Positions 1-8,303 of a stretch of DNA of 64,000 bases are shown one piece after another (the first letter of the stretch is position 1; each line of letters opens with the position of its first letter). Both the position numbers and the translations under genes were made by a program. The notes beneath the pieces were generated by a model. It saw only the letters and a program-made list of their open reading frames with translations, searched no databases and was not told the DNA's origin. This DNA is from an uncultured Clostridia bacterium (lineage in GTDB: Bacteria; Bacillota; Clostridia; Christensenellales; CAG-917). Location: positions 1 to 64,000 of the forward strand of contig CAKQGN010000005.1 in NCBI GenBank assembly GCA_934233745.1. The letters are read 5' to 3'.

Positions 1-300
1 GCTTGACGGTTGTACCGTCCGACTGCGCCGTGTTGTTGCGTAGCTGGCGCACAAAGGACGGTGGCATAATGAGAGAAATGCCCTTATCTATGCGAGTGCC
101 GACTGTCTCCCCCGCGAACGACGGATAATCTTGTAGAGAATTGCCCCTAACTGAGTGGCGGGAGAAATACCGGCGTGTCCGGAAAGAGGGGGCATCTAAT
201 TAAGAGTACACACTACCAAACCCTTTGTAGAGGAAGAACAAAAGCCCGAAAATGAAAGAGGGGGTACATCTAATTTAGAGTGCTAAACGTTCAACTCTTA
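1..300. other. Gene-poor window start, no gene recognised
   Basis: I see no open frame with recognisable protein content or a good ribosome site on either strand. The stretch is richer in G and C than its surroundings up to about 200 and carries a short direct repeat. It may be the far end of a feature lying outside the window, or decayed coding sequence. Confidence 0.4.
182..281. repeat. Imperfect direct repeat, two ~27-bp copies
   Basis: Copies at 182-207 and 254-281 share the core GAAAGAGGGGG, then CATCTAATT, one variable base and AGAGT. The second copy has two extra bases (TA) after the G run. The spacing is about 72 bp. No function can be assigned. Confidence 0.6.
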
Positions 301-307
301 AAACATA

Positions 308-331
308 AAAAGCGTGCCATGGCACGCTTTT
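308..331 (-). terminator. Palindromic terminator after the M20 peptidase
   Basis: A perfect 24-bp palindrome (arms AAAAGCGTGC and GCACGCTTTT around a CATG loop) lies 26 bp beyond the stop of the leftward peptidase gene. The terminal A and T runs would let it act on either strand. Confidence 0.75.
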
Positions 332-356
332 ATAGTGGTTCGTTAGATTCGAAAAT

Positions 357-1673
357 TTACTTATAATTCCTGATGAATTTAACAAAGAAATTCACGCATT
401 GTTCGATGGACTTTATGTCGACGTTTTCGTTTGAGGCATGCATTCCTCCGAGCTGATCGAACGAGAGGGGGCAAGGCGTGCAACGTATTGCGTTTGTTGC
501 AATTTGTTGCATTATACGGCAGTCTGTGCCGCCAAACATGAGGTAGGGGACAACGGCTGCGTCGGGGAACGCCTCGTTTAGAGCCTTTTTGTACATACTG
601 TAACCTTCGCCTTTTATATCGATCATCGGAGATGCTTCGCGAGATTGCAAAACTTCCATTTCAAGATCGTATTTTTTTGCGATTTTGGCAAGTTTTTTGA
701 AGCAATCCTCACTCTTATCCGTGGGTGCGAATCTCAGGTTTGCCACAACCCATGCGTCTTGCGGAATAACATTGGGAGCGCTCGCGCCGCTTGACATTGT
801 AAATACCATAGACGTTGCAAACATGCTGTTGCCGTAAGACGCGTTGATTTTCGGCGCAAGCCTCGACACCCACCAGCCGTTTATACCGATTGTTTTGCAA
901 AATACTTTAAGCGGAGCGGAAACGGCGTCGCCGAGCCCGTAAATCATGGCTTTTGCAGCCTTTGACATGCGAGGCTTGAACACCGTGTGATGCTCGCAGT
1001 AGTTTACAAAAGCGGCAAGTCTTGCAATCGGGGTGTGTTTTGGAGGTTGAGAACTGTGTCCGCCTTTGCCGTGCGCAATAAACTTGACATCGGCATAGCC
1101 TTTTTCCAAAATTCCGACCGCAGCCACGTCTTTTTTGATGAATTTCGTGACTTTTTTGATGATTGCACCGCCTTCGTCGATAACCATAAAAGGCGTTATG
1201 CCTTGCGACTTGAACCAATCGCGAGCCATGCTTGCCCCGGGACCTGATGTTTCTTCGTTGTCACTGTAGCTCAAATATACGTCTTGTTCGGGTACAAAAC
1301 CTTGTTCAATGAGTTCTTCGACGGCTTGTATTGTAGAAAACAGGGTGTTTTTGCAGTCCATTGCGCCTCTGCCGTACACTTTTCCGTCCACAACCGTTGC
1401 GCTGAAGGGAGGATATTTCCAATCTCCGCCGACTGCGGGAACGACGTCTTGGTGCGCCATAAGCACGAGAGGACGACTCGATGACTTGCCGCTCCACTTA
1501 TACAGAAGCACGTCGCCGCCTACTTCGATTTTTTGGCAAGTTGCCGTGACATGAGGAAATTCCTCGTCAAGAACTTTGTGGAAAGCATCAAAATACTCGT
1601 GACCGCTGTTTGTAACGGTGGGACACTGAATGAGCTTTGCAAAACTGTCTACGTATCCGTTTTGGTTTTTCAT
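357..1673 (-). CDS. M20-family metallopeptidase (carboxypeptidase/deacylase type)
   Basis: 438 residues, the usual length for dinuclear-zinc M20 peptidases, which hydrolyse dipeptides or N-acyl amino acids in the cytoplasm. The zinc motifs are visible: LMAHQDVVP near residue 71 (ligand His, catalytic Asp), GRGAMDCK near 101 (bridging Asp), DNEETSGPGAS near 138 (catalytic Glu and ligand Glu), and FGGTDCR near 383, where the last-ligand His seems to be replaced or displaced. A late GGMHASNE supplies the C-terminal His. The middle insert holds the dimerisation domain. A consensus promoter lies upstream and a CGAGGTG ribosome site precedes the ATG. It is transcribed alone. The exact substrate (dipeptide, acyl amino acid, succinyl-DAP) cannot be told from sequence; the architecture is closest to the PM20D1/CPS group. 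Confidence 0.88.
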   Translation of the reverse strand: MKNQNGYVDSFAKLIQCPTVTNSGHEYFDAFHKVLDEEFPHVTATCQKIEVGGDVLLYKWSGKSSSRPLVLMAHQDVVPAVGGDWKYPPFSATVVDGKVYGRGAMDCKNTLFSTIQAVEELIEQGFVPEQDVYLSYSDNEETSGPGASMARDWFKSQGITPFMVIDEGGAIIKKVTKFIKKDVAAVGILEKGYADVKFIAHGKGGHSSQPPKHTPIARLAAFVNYCEHHTVFKPRMSKAAKAMIYGLGDAVSAPLKVFCKTIGINGWWVSRLAPKINASYGNSMFATSMVFTMSSGASAPNVIPQDAWVVANLRFAPTDKSEDCFKKLAKIAKKYDLEMEVLQSREASPMIDIKGEGYSMYKKALNEAFPDAAVVPYLMFGGTDCRIMQQIATNAIRCTPCPLSFDQLGGMHASNENVDIKSIEQCVNFFVKFIRNYK

Positions 1674-1702
1674 TGTACACCTCGTAGATGAAATATATAA
1701 AT

Positions 1703-1731
1703 ATTATACAACGCACACACAAAATAGACAA
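1703..1731 (-). promoter_or_regulatory. Sigma-A promoter of the M20 peptidase gene
   Basis: On the minus strand, TTGTCT and TATAAT are separated by exactly 17 bp. The start codon lies about 30 bp downstream of the -10 box, behind a CGAGGTG ribosome site. Confidence 0.75.
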
Positions 1732-1897
1732 GTGTAAATTTTCCTAATATCGATGAATGCAGATGCAATATTCTGCCATATCGCTACGGCAATCAAAAAG
1801 GTCAATTTATAGAACGCATATGTCGATTTTTCAAACACTTGCGCTGTCGGTAGAAAAACCGTATAAATTCAAACCGAAATAATCGCTTGTAAAAAAT

Positions 1898-1933
1898 AAA
1901 ACGAACTTTGAATTTTCATCAAGGTTCGTTTTA
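1898..1933 (-). terminator. Terminator of tRNA-Leu(CAA)
   Basis: A hairpin with arms AAAACGAACTTTG and CAAGGTTCGTTTT (one G-U pair) lies 9 bp beyond the tRNA 3' end on the minus strand. It resembles the terminator downstream of tRNA-Leu(TAG) at 28231-28259. Confidence 0.7.
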
Positions 1934-1941
1934 TTCTTGTT

Positions 1942-2029
1942 TGGTGCCGGCGGTCGGACTCGAACCGACACGGATGATTAGTCCACAGGATTTTGAGTCC
2001 AGCGCGTCTGCCAGTTTCACCACGCCGGC
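1942..2029 (-). tRNA. tRNA-Leu, anticodon CAA
   Basis: 88 nt with encoded CCA. The acceptor stem is GCCGGCG/CGCCGGC, and there is a type II long variable arm and a T-loop TTCGAGT. The anticodon loop is CTCAAAA, giving CAA for UUG codons. The anticodon stem CTGGA/TCCTG carries a U-U mismatch at positions 28-42; all other stems pair. Confidence 0.96.
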
Positions 2030-2038
2030 GCAACAATG

Positions 2039-2067
2039 AATATACCATAAATACTTGTCGGTTGCAA
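2039..2067 (-). promoter_or_regulatory. Promoter of tRNA-Leu(CAA)
   Basis: Minus-strand TTGCAA, a 17-bp spacer, then TATATT, ending 10 bp before the tRNA 5' end. This is the expected geometry for a stable-RNA promoter. Confidence 0.7.
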
Positions 2068-2151
2068 CTGATTTTTTAGAATTTGTTTTATTTGTGAAGC
2101 AAAAAAGATGACAATATGCATTTGGAGTGTTGTACCGCAAGCGTTTGTTTA

Positions 2152-2180
2152 TTGACTTGTATACTTCAATATGTTAAAAT
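2152..2180 (+). promoter_or_regulatory. Sigma-A promoter of the TIR operon
   Basis: TTGACT, a 17-bp spacer, then TAAAAT. The predicted start is near 2187. This rules out the in-frame ATG at 2171, which lies inside the -10 region, and supports the ATG at 2228. Confidence 0.8.
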
Positions 2181-2227
2181 TACTATATTATGGCGACACA
2201 ATGTCTGCCGTTGCAAAAGAGGAATTT

Positions 2228-5200
2228 ATGAGCAGAATTTTTATCAGTTACAGCCATAAGGACGTAAACGTTGTGCGTGCGGTGAACGACTATCTTCAAC
2301 GCAAGCGTATACTGACATGGTTTGACGAAAAATCAATCGAGGCAGGCGACAAGTGGCAGATAAATATTGCCACGTCCATTTCTTCCTGCGATGTGTTTTT
2401 GCTTTTCAATTCAAAGAATTACAGCGAGAGCGAGTATTGCCAAAAAGAATTTCGCCTTGCAAAAGAAAGGAATGCAAACACATCCGTCATCATTGTCGAT
2501 CTTGACGGTTCAAGAAACTCTTTTTCGGACGCAGACATCACAAACTACCAGCAAATCGCTTTTGAAAACGATGACATCGACGGTTTGTGCCAAAAACTGT
2601 TTCAAAACGCAGACATCGCGCGTTGTTCTATGGTCGCGAGAAATACAAAACATGTCGGTGACGGCGTAGGATTTTTGAATGCATTGGTGAAGATGAACAA
2701 CCCCGTTCACTATGCAATGCTCGAACCGTTCTTAAACTTTTTGACGGAAGTTTCAGACAATGAGAAAAACGGATTGTTCATTTCAAACAAAGCAAATTTT
2801 TCTTCTTTTTCCGCTTTCAGAACAAATACCGTCGAGTGGGATTTTTGTTTGATGTGCGAAGACGATTATACACACGATATCGCTCAAAGCGCAAATTTGA
2901 TTTTTGCAAAAAACGTGTTGTACGCACTTTTCAAATACGCAAACGTTCAGTATTCACGGACTTTGCCCGATTCGCTCGAATTTGCAAAGCCGTTTAAGTA
3001 TGCAAATCACAGATTTTCACGTTTCAATGCGGTAAGCGATGAGGAATCCGCCGACGGAACAAAAAACCCGATAGACGAAACAGTGTATGAATATCTCAAT
3101 TCTCTTATCGAAGACGCATATGAAAAATGCAACGATATAGATTCTCTTATCGAAAAGTTGTACGACGTATGTCAGGCAAGCAAGTTTTTTGAAACTCAGG
3201 AGGCTCAATTCGGATACATAAGGGAATTGGCGTATGACGTCACGCCGTCCGTCGTTTACGTTGCGCGATTGCTTTATTCTTTGCAAAACAAAGACGAAAA
3301 CATTTATGACGAATGCATACCGGATATCGTCAAAGACGGCTCGAACGAGCTTGTTTGCTGTCAATCTCTTGTAGAATCAAACAATGAGGATGTGTTTTTG
3401 CATGTAAGATACGGTTGCGGAATTACCAGTTTTCTAAAAGCATGGTTTAAGCGCGACGGCGCAAGTTTGTACATCGATTTGGGAAATTTGGCATACAAGG
3501 GCAAGGACGCGATAAAGAATTATATCGGCGGACGCAGCTTTTGCGCGTATAGACTCGGCTATTACGACTTGTTCAATTACAGCGCGTTCAAGAGCAAAAT
3601 ATCGCTTTTGATTGACAATCTCGACTCTTTGTCGCAAACGGAAAGGCAACGCGTGATAAGCGAAATAAACGATTTGAAAGGAGTTTTCAGAATCGTTCTG
3701 CCGTCAACGAGCGTGAATGCCGACGGGAAGTTATCGCTGACGGCGGATTTCGACAGCTTTTCGGATTATGAGAAGTATTCCGTGCTTCCGCTTGACAAAA
3801 AACACATCGTCGCATACGTTGCGTACAAACTCCAAGAAAAAGGTATAAATTCCGACAACATACTTGCTCAATTTGCCGAACTTGACGAGAGTGACAAGTT
3901 TTTCGAGATATTCGACAATTTTACAAAAATCAATCTTTTGCTCGATTCCATAGGCGACGGGCGCAACTTTTCCGTTTATGACGTAAAAGAGGAATTCGAT
4001 TCAAAGATCACGGTTTACAAAAAGCTGTTTGAAAGCGACAGCGTGTATTCCATTCCCAAAAAGATTTCGGCAATGTTCAGAGACAGCGTTGTAAACATAG
4101 AAGACGTCATATTGAAATTGGTGTGGAATGAAATCGACAACCTAAAAAAGACGTCTTACAGCATGAGAGGGATTGATACGGCAATTCCCGTTGACGACAA
4201 TTCGCTCAGGTTCAGAGATTTTTATCCGATGTTGAACAAAATCACGGGAAAATACTATTTTTTGAACGATGACGTAAGAAGTTATTTTTCCGCGTCGTAC
4301 GTCTACGAAAAAATATCGCAAAATCGTCATGACAAGGATTTTATCCAAGACATATTGAAGCCTCTTCAAGACGATTATCATGCTTTGAAATATCTTAAAG
4401 AATTCGATTTGTTGTCGATTGTCGACCTCGATGAGTTGCTAAACGACAAAGAATGCGAATCTACGGCTCTTATATTGTACAAGGTATTGCAATATTACGG
4501 ATCGGGATCGGTAAAATCGGAGTTTTTGAGCAAAGCAAAGTTTGAAAAACTACCGGATAAGTTTTTCTTCGGAGCGGAAAATGTGAAGAAAATCAGTGTT
4601 CCGCCGTGTGTAAAAGAGGTTGGCAGAGCGGTGTTTGCAAACAATGTCGAGCTTGAAGAAATAGACTTCGACCCGCGCACCCGAAACGCTGTCAAAGCCG
4701 ACGAGCTTTGCATAAAACCATGGGCGATAATAAATTGCCCGAATTTGAAACAAATAAAACTCGGCGACAATTATCTCAGATACAATCATCCGCTCGCAAG
4801 CCGTTGTTTCGGCTTGGAAAAGATTGTAGTTTCCGCGCAAAACCCGTCGTTTTCTACGGCTTACGACGGGGCTATGCTCGTGTCAAAGGACAGCAAACAC
4901 TTGTATTTTGCGACAAATGCGTTGAAAGGCGAGGTCAGAATTCCCGACTGCATCGAGGTTTTGGAAACCAATTCGTTGTCGTATTTGAAAAACGTGGAAA
5001 AATATATTATTCCGAAGAGCGTCAAGCAGTCCGACACGAATTTCTCCGACTTTTGCGACAATCTCACATTCTTATCGGTTGAGGACGGAAACGAAGTGTT
5101 TTATTCGGACGAAAAGGGATACATGTATTGCGACGGCGAGAACGGAAAAACGCTTTTCAGGGTTCCGAGCGGAGTAAAAAGCGATGTTATTATCCCGGAC

Positions 5201-5878
5201 GACGTGGCAACCATAGGCAGCGATTCGATTTCCTGTTGCATGTTTACTACGCGTATCGTCGTGCCTCAAAGCGTCAGATTTATCGAAAACTATGCGTTTG
5301 CCGACACGTATTCGCTCAAAAAACTTGAATTCGAGGACATTGACGGAGTGGAACAAATAGACAACTATATCTTTTTGTCCACAAACGAGGATGCAAAAAT
5401 ATTCGTTCCCGAACCGATGTCGCTGAAAAAGTTTAACGAAACGTATTGCCGTCATTTGAGCAAAGACAAAGTCAGAGGAAGAATGACAAGGCGAATAACT
5501 TTTGCCGATTTTGAAAAACGAGGGATAGAGGTCATAAGAGAAACCGATTTGAATCGCGATTTCGACAACATTGTTGTCGTGCGCGACATCACGCTTTTCA
5601 ACAAAGCGCAGTACGAACCTGCCGATTTCAATATTATGATTGTCGGCATGACAGAGTACAATGCGATTATGGCAAAAGACCCCGTGAGCGCAAACGAATA
5701 TGTCGGCGAGCTTATAAGGAAAAACCACATTAAAGCCGTGCTGTTTTCGCGTGATTTGCCGTTGCTTGCGCAGTTTGAGGGAGAGAAGAACAAAGACGTT
5801 GCGGTTATGAGAACAAGCAAATCTTCAACGGGTGCAACGAGGATTATATCCGACATAATCAAAGAAATCGGAGGTTGA
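2228..5878 (+). CDS. TIR / degenerate STAND NTPase / LRR multidomain protein
   Basis: 1,216 residues. The start at 2228 has AGAGGA five bases upstream; earlier in-frame ATGs lack a ribosome site or lie in the promoter. Residues 1-135 form a TIR domain (MSRIFISYSHKD start, WFDEKSIEAGDKW, then SEYCQKEF with Glu74 in the place of the catalytic Glu of NAD-cleaving TIRs). Residues ~392-401 (HVRYGCGITS) look like a Walker A loop in which the invariant Lys is Ile. ISLLIDNLDSL near 458 resembles Walker B. Residues ~775-1055 hold BspA-type leucine-rich repeats (for example IPDCIEVLETNSLSYLKNVE). Residues ~1090-1216 resemble the HPr kinase/phosphorylase N-terminal domain (RGIEVI, VVVRDI, IVGMTE, VLFSRDL, VMRTS). 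There is no signal peptide or membrane segment, so it is probably cytosolic. The layout mirrors plant TIR-NLR receptors and bacterial TIR-STAND defence proteins. A defence role is inference. Confidence 0.78.
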   Translation: MSRIFISYSHKDVNVVRAVNDYLQRKRILTWFDEKSIEAGDKWQINIATSISSCDVFLLFNSKNYSESEYCQKEFRLAKERNANTSVIIVDLDGSRNSFSDADITNYQQIAFENDDIDGLCQKLFQNADIARCSMVARNTKHVGDGVGFLNALVKMNNPVHYAMLEPFLNFLTEVSDNEKNGLFISNKANFSSFSAFRTNTVEWDFCLMCEDDYTHDIAQSANLIFAKNVLYALFKYANVQYSRTLPDSLEFAKPFKYANHRFSRFNAVSDEESADGTKNPIDETVYEYLNSLIEDAYEKCNDIDSLIEKLYDVCQASKFFETQEAQFGYIRELAYDVTPSVVYVARLLYSLQNKDENIYDECIPDIVKDGSNELVCCQSLVESNNEDVFLHVRYGCGITSFLKAWFKRDGASLYIDLGNLAYKGKDAIKNYIGGRSFCAYRLGYYDLFNYSAFKSKISLLIDNLDSLSQTERQRVISEINDLKGVFRIVLPSTSVNADGKLSLTADFDSFSDYEKYSVLPLDKKHIVAYVAYKLQEKGINSDNILAQFAELDESDKFFEIFDNFTKINLLLDSIGDGRNFSVYDVKEEFDSKITVYKKLFESDSVYSIPKKISAMFRDSVVNIEDVILKLVWNEIDNLKKTSYSMRGIDTAIPVDDNSLRFRDFYPMLNKITGKYYFLNDDVRSYFSASYVYEKISQNRHDKDFIQDILKPLQDDYHALKYLKEFDLLSIVDLDELLNDKECESTALILYKVLQYYGSGSVKSEFLSKAKFEKLPDKFFFGAENVKKISVPPCVKEVGRAVFANNVELEEIDFDPRTRNAVKADELCIKPWAIINCPNLKQIKLGDNYLRYNHPLASRCFGLEKIVVSAQNPSFSTAYDGAMLVSKDSKHLYFATNALKGEVRIPDCIEVLETNSLSYLKNVEKYIIPKSVKQSDTNFSDFCDNLTFLSVEDGNEVFYSDEKGYMYCDGENGKTLFRVPSGVKSDVIIPDDVATIGSDSISCCMFTTRIVVPQSVRFIENYAFADTYSLKKLEFEDIDGVEQIDNYIFLSTNEDAKIFVPEPMSLKKFNETYCRHLSKDKVRGRMTRRITFADFEKRGIEVIRETDLNRDFDNIVVVRDITLFNKAQYEPADFNIMIVGMTEYNAIMAKDPVSANEYVGELIRKNHIKAVLFSRDLPLLAQFEGEKNKDVAVMRTSKSSTGATRIISDIIKEIGG

Positions 5879-5879
5879 T

Positions 5880-6995
5880 ATGGAAATTATATACGGTAGA
5901 GAAAATCTCGAAGAAGTGTTAAAAGTCGTCAACTCGGCGTTTTGTGCCGTCAGGGAAGACGGATTCGATTTCAGATACATTATGCCGAAGGCATACGGGA
6001 AGGATTGCAATCTTTTGCAATATCATTATGTAATAAAAGACAACGGAAAGAATGTTGCTGCGGCAGGGAATATCCCGAATGTCATCAATACAAGTGCGGG
6101 CGAATATAAATTTTCGTTTTTGGGAAGCGTTGCAACACTCCCTGATTGTCAGGGCAAAGGATATATGCGCACCCTTATGAACCGAGTCGAGCGCGATGAC
6201 TTAAATAACGGAGTTGTATTTTCGTTGCTTACGGGCGCAAGAGGAAGATACTGCCGTTACGGCTATACAAAGTGTTTTTCAAGCGTCGTATATACTTTTG
6301 ACGAGTATTTTTTGTCGCATACGGAGTCCGATGCCGACATATCCGTATCGCCGCTGAGCGCAAAGGATCCGGATGACGCTTTTGAAATATATCGCAGCAA
6401 TTCGCCACTTGTATTTCGTGATAAAAACAATTTTGTTCCAAGCCTGGAATTTTCGTTGTCAAAAGCGCGTGCTATACGCCAAAACGGCAATCTAATCGGG
6501 TATTATTGTTTTACGACAAGAAAAACTTTGGGCGTTGGCGAGCTTGCGATTGCCGATACCGCACAACTTAAAGCCGTGCTGAAAGCAATAGGCGATTTTG
6601 AAAACGTAAAGAGTTTCAATGTGAACGCAAATCCGCTTGACGTTCGCATGACGAGAGCTTTGGATGCGCTTTGCGAATGTGCGGCGTTGAGCGACGGATT
6701 GCATATCAAAGTTTACGATATGGCGAGATTTGTCCAAATGCTGTTGGAACTCAACATTGAAAAGGGCATAAAACGCTCCGGAAACGTTCAAGAAACAATC
6801 TCAATCGGCGGCGATTGCTTTGAGGTTTACGTCAACGATGGCAAAGCGAACGTACTAAAAACCAATAAAAAACCGCAGTTCGTGTTTGAAAGCGCCGAGT
6901 TTTTGCGCCTTGCAATCAACGGCACTAGCAGAACTATGGACGAAAGCAAAATCTTTCCGCTTGCATTCGGTATAAGCGCGCCGGACGAGTTTTGA
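5880..6995 (+). CDS. Eis-like GNAT acetyltransferase
   Basis: 371 residues; its ATG begins one base after the stop of the TIR gene, with GGAGG just upstream, so the two are co-transcribed and probably translationally coupled. Residues ~1-150 form a GNAT domain. The acetyl-CoA loop is VATLPDCQGKGYMRTL near residue 80, of the Q/R-x-x-G-x-G class. A second GNAT-like half and a C-terminal sterol-carrier-like domain (about 290-371, GDCFEVYVNDGKANVL) give the Eis arrangement. Family members acetylate aminoglycosides or protein lysines; the substrate here is unknown. The tight linkage to a TIR sensor is unusual and suggests a modifier or a passenger of the same system. Confidence 0.82.
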   Translation: MEIIYGRENLEEVLKVVNSAFCAVREDGFDFRYIMPKAYGKDCNLLQYHYVIKDNGKNVAAAGNIPNVINTSAGEYKFSFLGSVATLPDCQGKGYMRTLMNRVERDDLNNGVVFSLLTGARGRYCRYGYTKCFSSVVYTFDEYFLSHTESDADISVSPLSAKDPDDAFEIYRSNSPLVFRDKNNFVPSLEFSLSKARAIRQNGNLIGYYCFTTRKTLGVGELAIADTAQLKAVLKAIGDFENVKSFNVNANPLDVRMTRALDALCECAALSDGLHIKVYDMARFVQMLLELNIEKGIKRSGNVQETISIGGDCFEVYVNDGKANVLKTNKKPQFVFESAEFLRLAINGTSRTMDESKIFPLAFGISAPDEF

Positions 6996-7130
6996 GTGAA
7001 ACAAAATTGCGACGATATGTCTACAATGTGGGATGCAATGACAAATTACAACCCAAAGGGCATAATCACCTCAAAAGAAACAAAAAATAGCGAGATATAC
7101 AAAATCGCAACCGAACATAGCGGTTTTTAA
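6996..7130 (+). CDS. Possible 44-residue protein or gene fragment
   Basis: A GTG directly abuts the stop of the acetyltransferase gene and opens a 44-codon frame whose product begins VKQNCDDMSTMWDAM. Codon choice resembles the neighbours. There is no clear ribosome site of its own apart from possible coupling. It matches no family I recognise and may be a truncated remnant. Confidence 0.3.
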   Translation: MKQNCDDMSTMWDAMTNYNPKGIITSKETKNSEIYKIATEHSGF

Positions 7131-7164
7131 CGCAAAAGAAATAATATGGTCGAATAATCGAGAT

Positions 7165-8040
7165 ATGGCAAAAGTTGTTTGTATGGGCGAGTGCTTGGTT
7201 GACGTCACGCCCACCGAAAACGGATATGAAAACAGAATCGGAGGTGCACCGTACAACGTGTGCGCATGCGTTGCGCGACTTGGAGGAGAGGCGTACTACC
7301 TCGGCAAGCTCGGCGGCGATTGCTATGCCGATTTTCTCAAAGACAAAATCGCGGAAAGCGGCGTAAAGGTCGACTTTATCGCCGTTGACAAATCCCTCAA
7401 AACAACCCTTGCAATCGTGTCATTAGACAAAAACGGCGACAGAAGTTTCACTTTTGAGCGTGACAACACGGCGGACCTGAATTTTTGCGAGGACGACGTG
7501 AGAGATGATATGTTTGACAAAGGCGATATTTTGCATTTTTGCTCGGTGGGGCTTGTCGGCAAAAGCGAGTTTGCTCACAAAAAAGCCCTGAATATCGCAA
7601 AAAATAAGGGCGTAACCCTGTCTTTTGACGTCAATATAAGGGCAAATCTTTGGGATAGCGTTGACGCTTGCATTGCCAAAATCAAAGAGTTTTTGCCATA
7701 TGCCGACCTCTTGAAAGTCAGCGAGGAAGAACTTGATTTGCTTGCTTGCGGCAAGGACGAGCAGGACAAAATCAAAGATTTATTCAGCAATACCAACGCA
7801 AAAATCGTCATCGTGACAAAGGGCGGGGACGGTGCGGTTGCCTATGACAGAACCCTTGCAAAATGTCTCTCACCCGCAAAAAAAGTCAAGGTGACAAACA
7901 CCACGGGAGCAGGTGACAACTTCATCGGCGCGGTGCTATATCTTCTTGCAAAAGGCGACGCCGCTCTCGACCTTGAATCCATGCAATCCGCGCTCGATTT
8001 TGCATCCGCCCACACCGCCGCTTTTTTAAGCTCGAACTGA
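7165..8040 (+). CDS. PfkB-family carbohydrate kinase (fructokinase-like)
   Basis: 291 residues, typical for ribokinase/fructokinase proteins, which phosphorylate a sugar with ATP in the cytoplasm. The N-terminal substrate motif GECLVDVTPTE and the glycine-rich GGAPYNVCACVARLGGEA (PfkB signature 1) are clear. The C-terminal NTTGAGDNFIGAVLY holds the anion hole and catalytic Asp (signature 2). The pattern is closest to fructokinases. The ribosome site before the ATG is weak (CGAG). No sugar transporter or hydrolase is adjacent, so the pathway is not visible. Confidence 0.88.
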   Translation: MAKVVCMGECLVDVTPTENGYENRIGGAPYNVCACVARLGGEAYYLGKLGGDCYADFLKDKIAESGVKVDFIAVDKSLKTTLAIVSLDKNGDRSFTFERDNTADLNFCEDDVRDDMFDKGDILHFCSVGLVGKSEFAHKKALNIAKNKGVTLSFDVNIRANLWDSVDACIAKIKEFLPYADLLKVSEEELDLLACGKDEQDKIKDLFSNTNAKIVIVTKGGDGAVAYDRTLAKCLSPAKKVKVTNTTGAGDNFIGAVLYLLAKGDAALDLESMQSALDFASAHTAAFLSSN

Positions 8041-8066
8041 ATGTGTAAAATTCGCCTTTACAGTGG

Positions 8067-8095
8067 TTGTTGCAAAAATTATCCTTTGTTATAAT
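8067..8095 (+). promoter_or_regulatory. Promoter of the 44-residue membrane protein
   Basis: TTGTTG, 17 bp, then a perfect TATAAT. It overlaps an in-frame GTG at 8063, showing that translation starts later, at 8126. Confidence 0.65.
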
Positions 8096-8125
8096 ATCAC
8101 TACTGATATAGAGGGAGAAAATCTT

Positions 8126-8260
8126 ATGATATTTGTTTATATGGGAATAGCAGCATTGCTCATACTTCTTATTTGGGCTGCTATATCTCTGTTTTTAAAT
8201 CATTCAAAGTCAAATAAAGATAGTCCGGAGAATTGGGTTTGGCGATTTTTATGGATGTGA
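8126..8260 (+). CDS. Small single-pass membrane protein, 44 residues
   Basis: The start at 8126 follows AGGGAG with good spacing and has its own consensus promoter. Residues ~2-24 form one hydrophobic helix (IFVYMGIAALLILLIWAAIS), followed by a short polar tail (NHSKSNKDSPENW). No family is recognised. Independent transcription suggests that it is a real small gene. Confidence 0.55.
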   Translation: MIFVYMGIAALLILLIWAAISLFLNHSKSNKDSPENWVWRFLWM

Positions 8261-8303
8261 GAATTATCCTCAATGTAAATTTAAAAAGAAATTAGATGAC
8301 TAA

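Noticed and set aside
2171..2227. Longer TIR protein starting at ATG 2171 or 2201
   Set aside because: 2171 lies within the promoter -10 region, and 2201 has no ribosome site; the TIR fold begins directly after the ATG at 2228.
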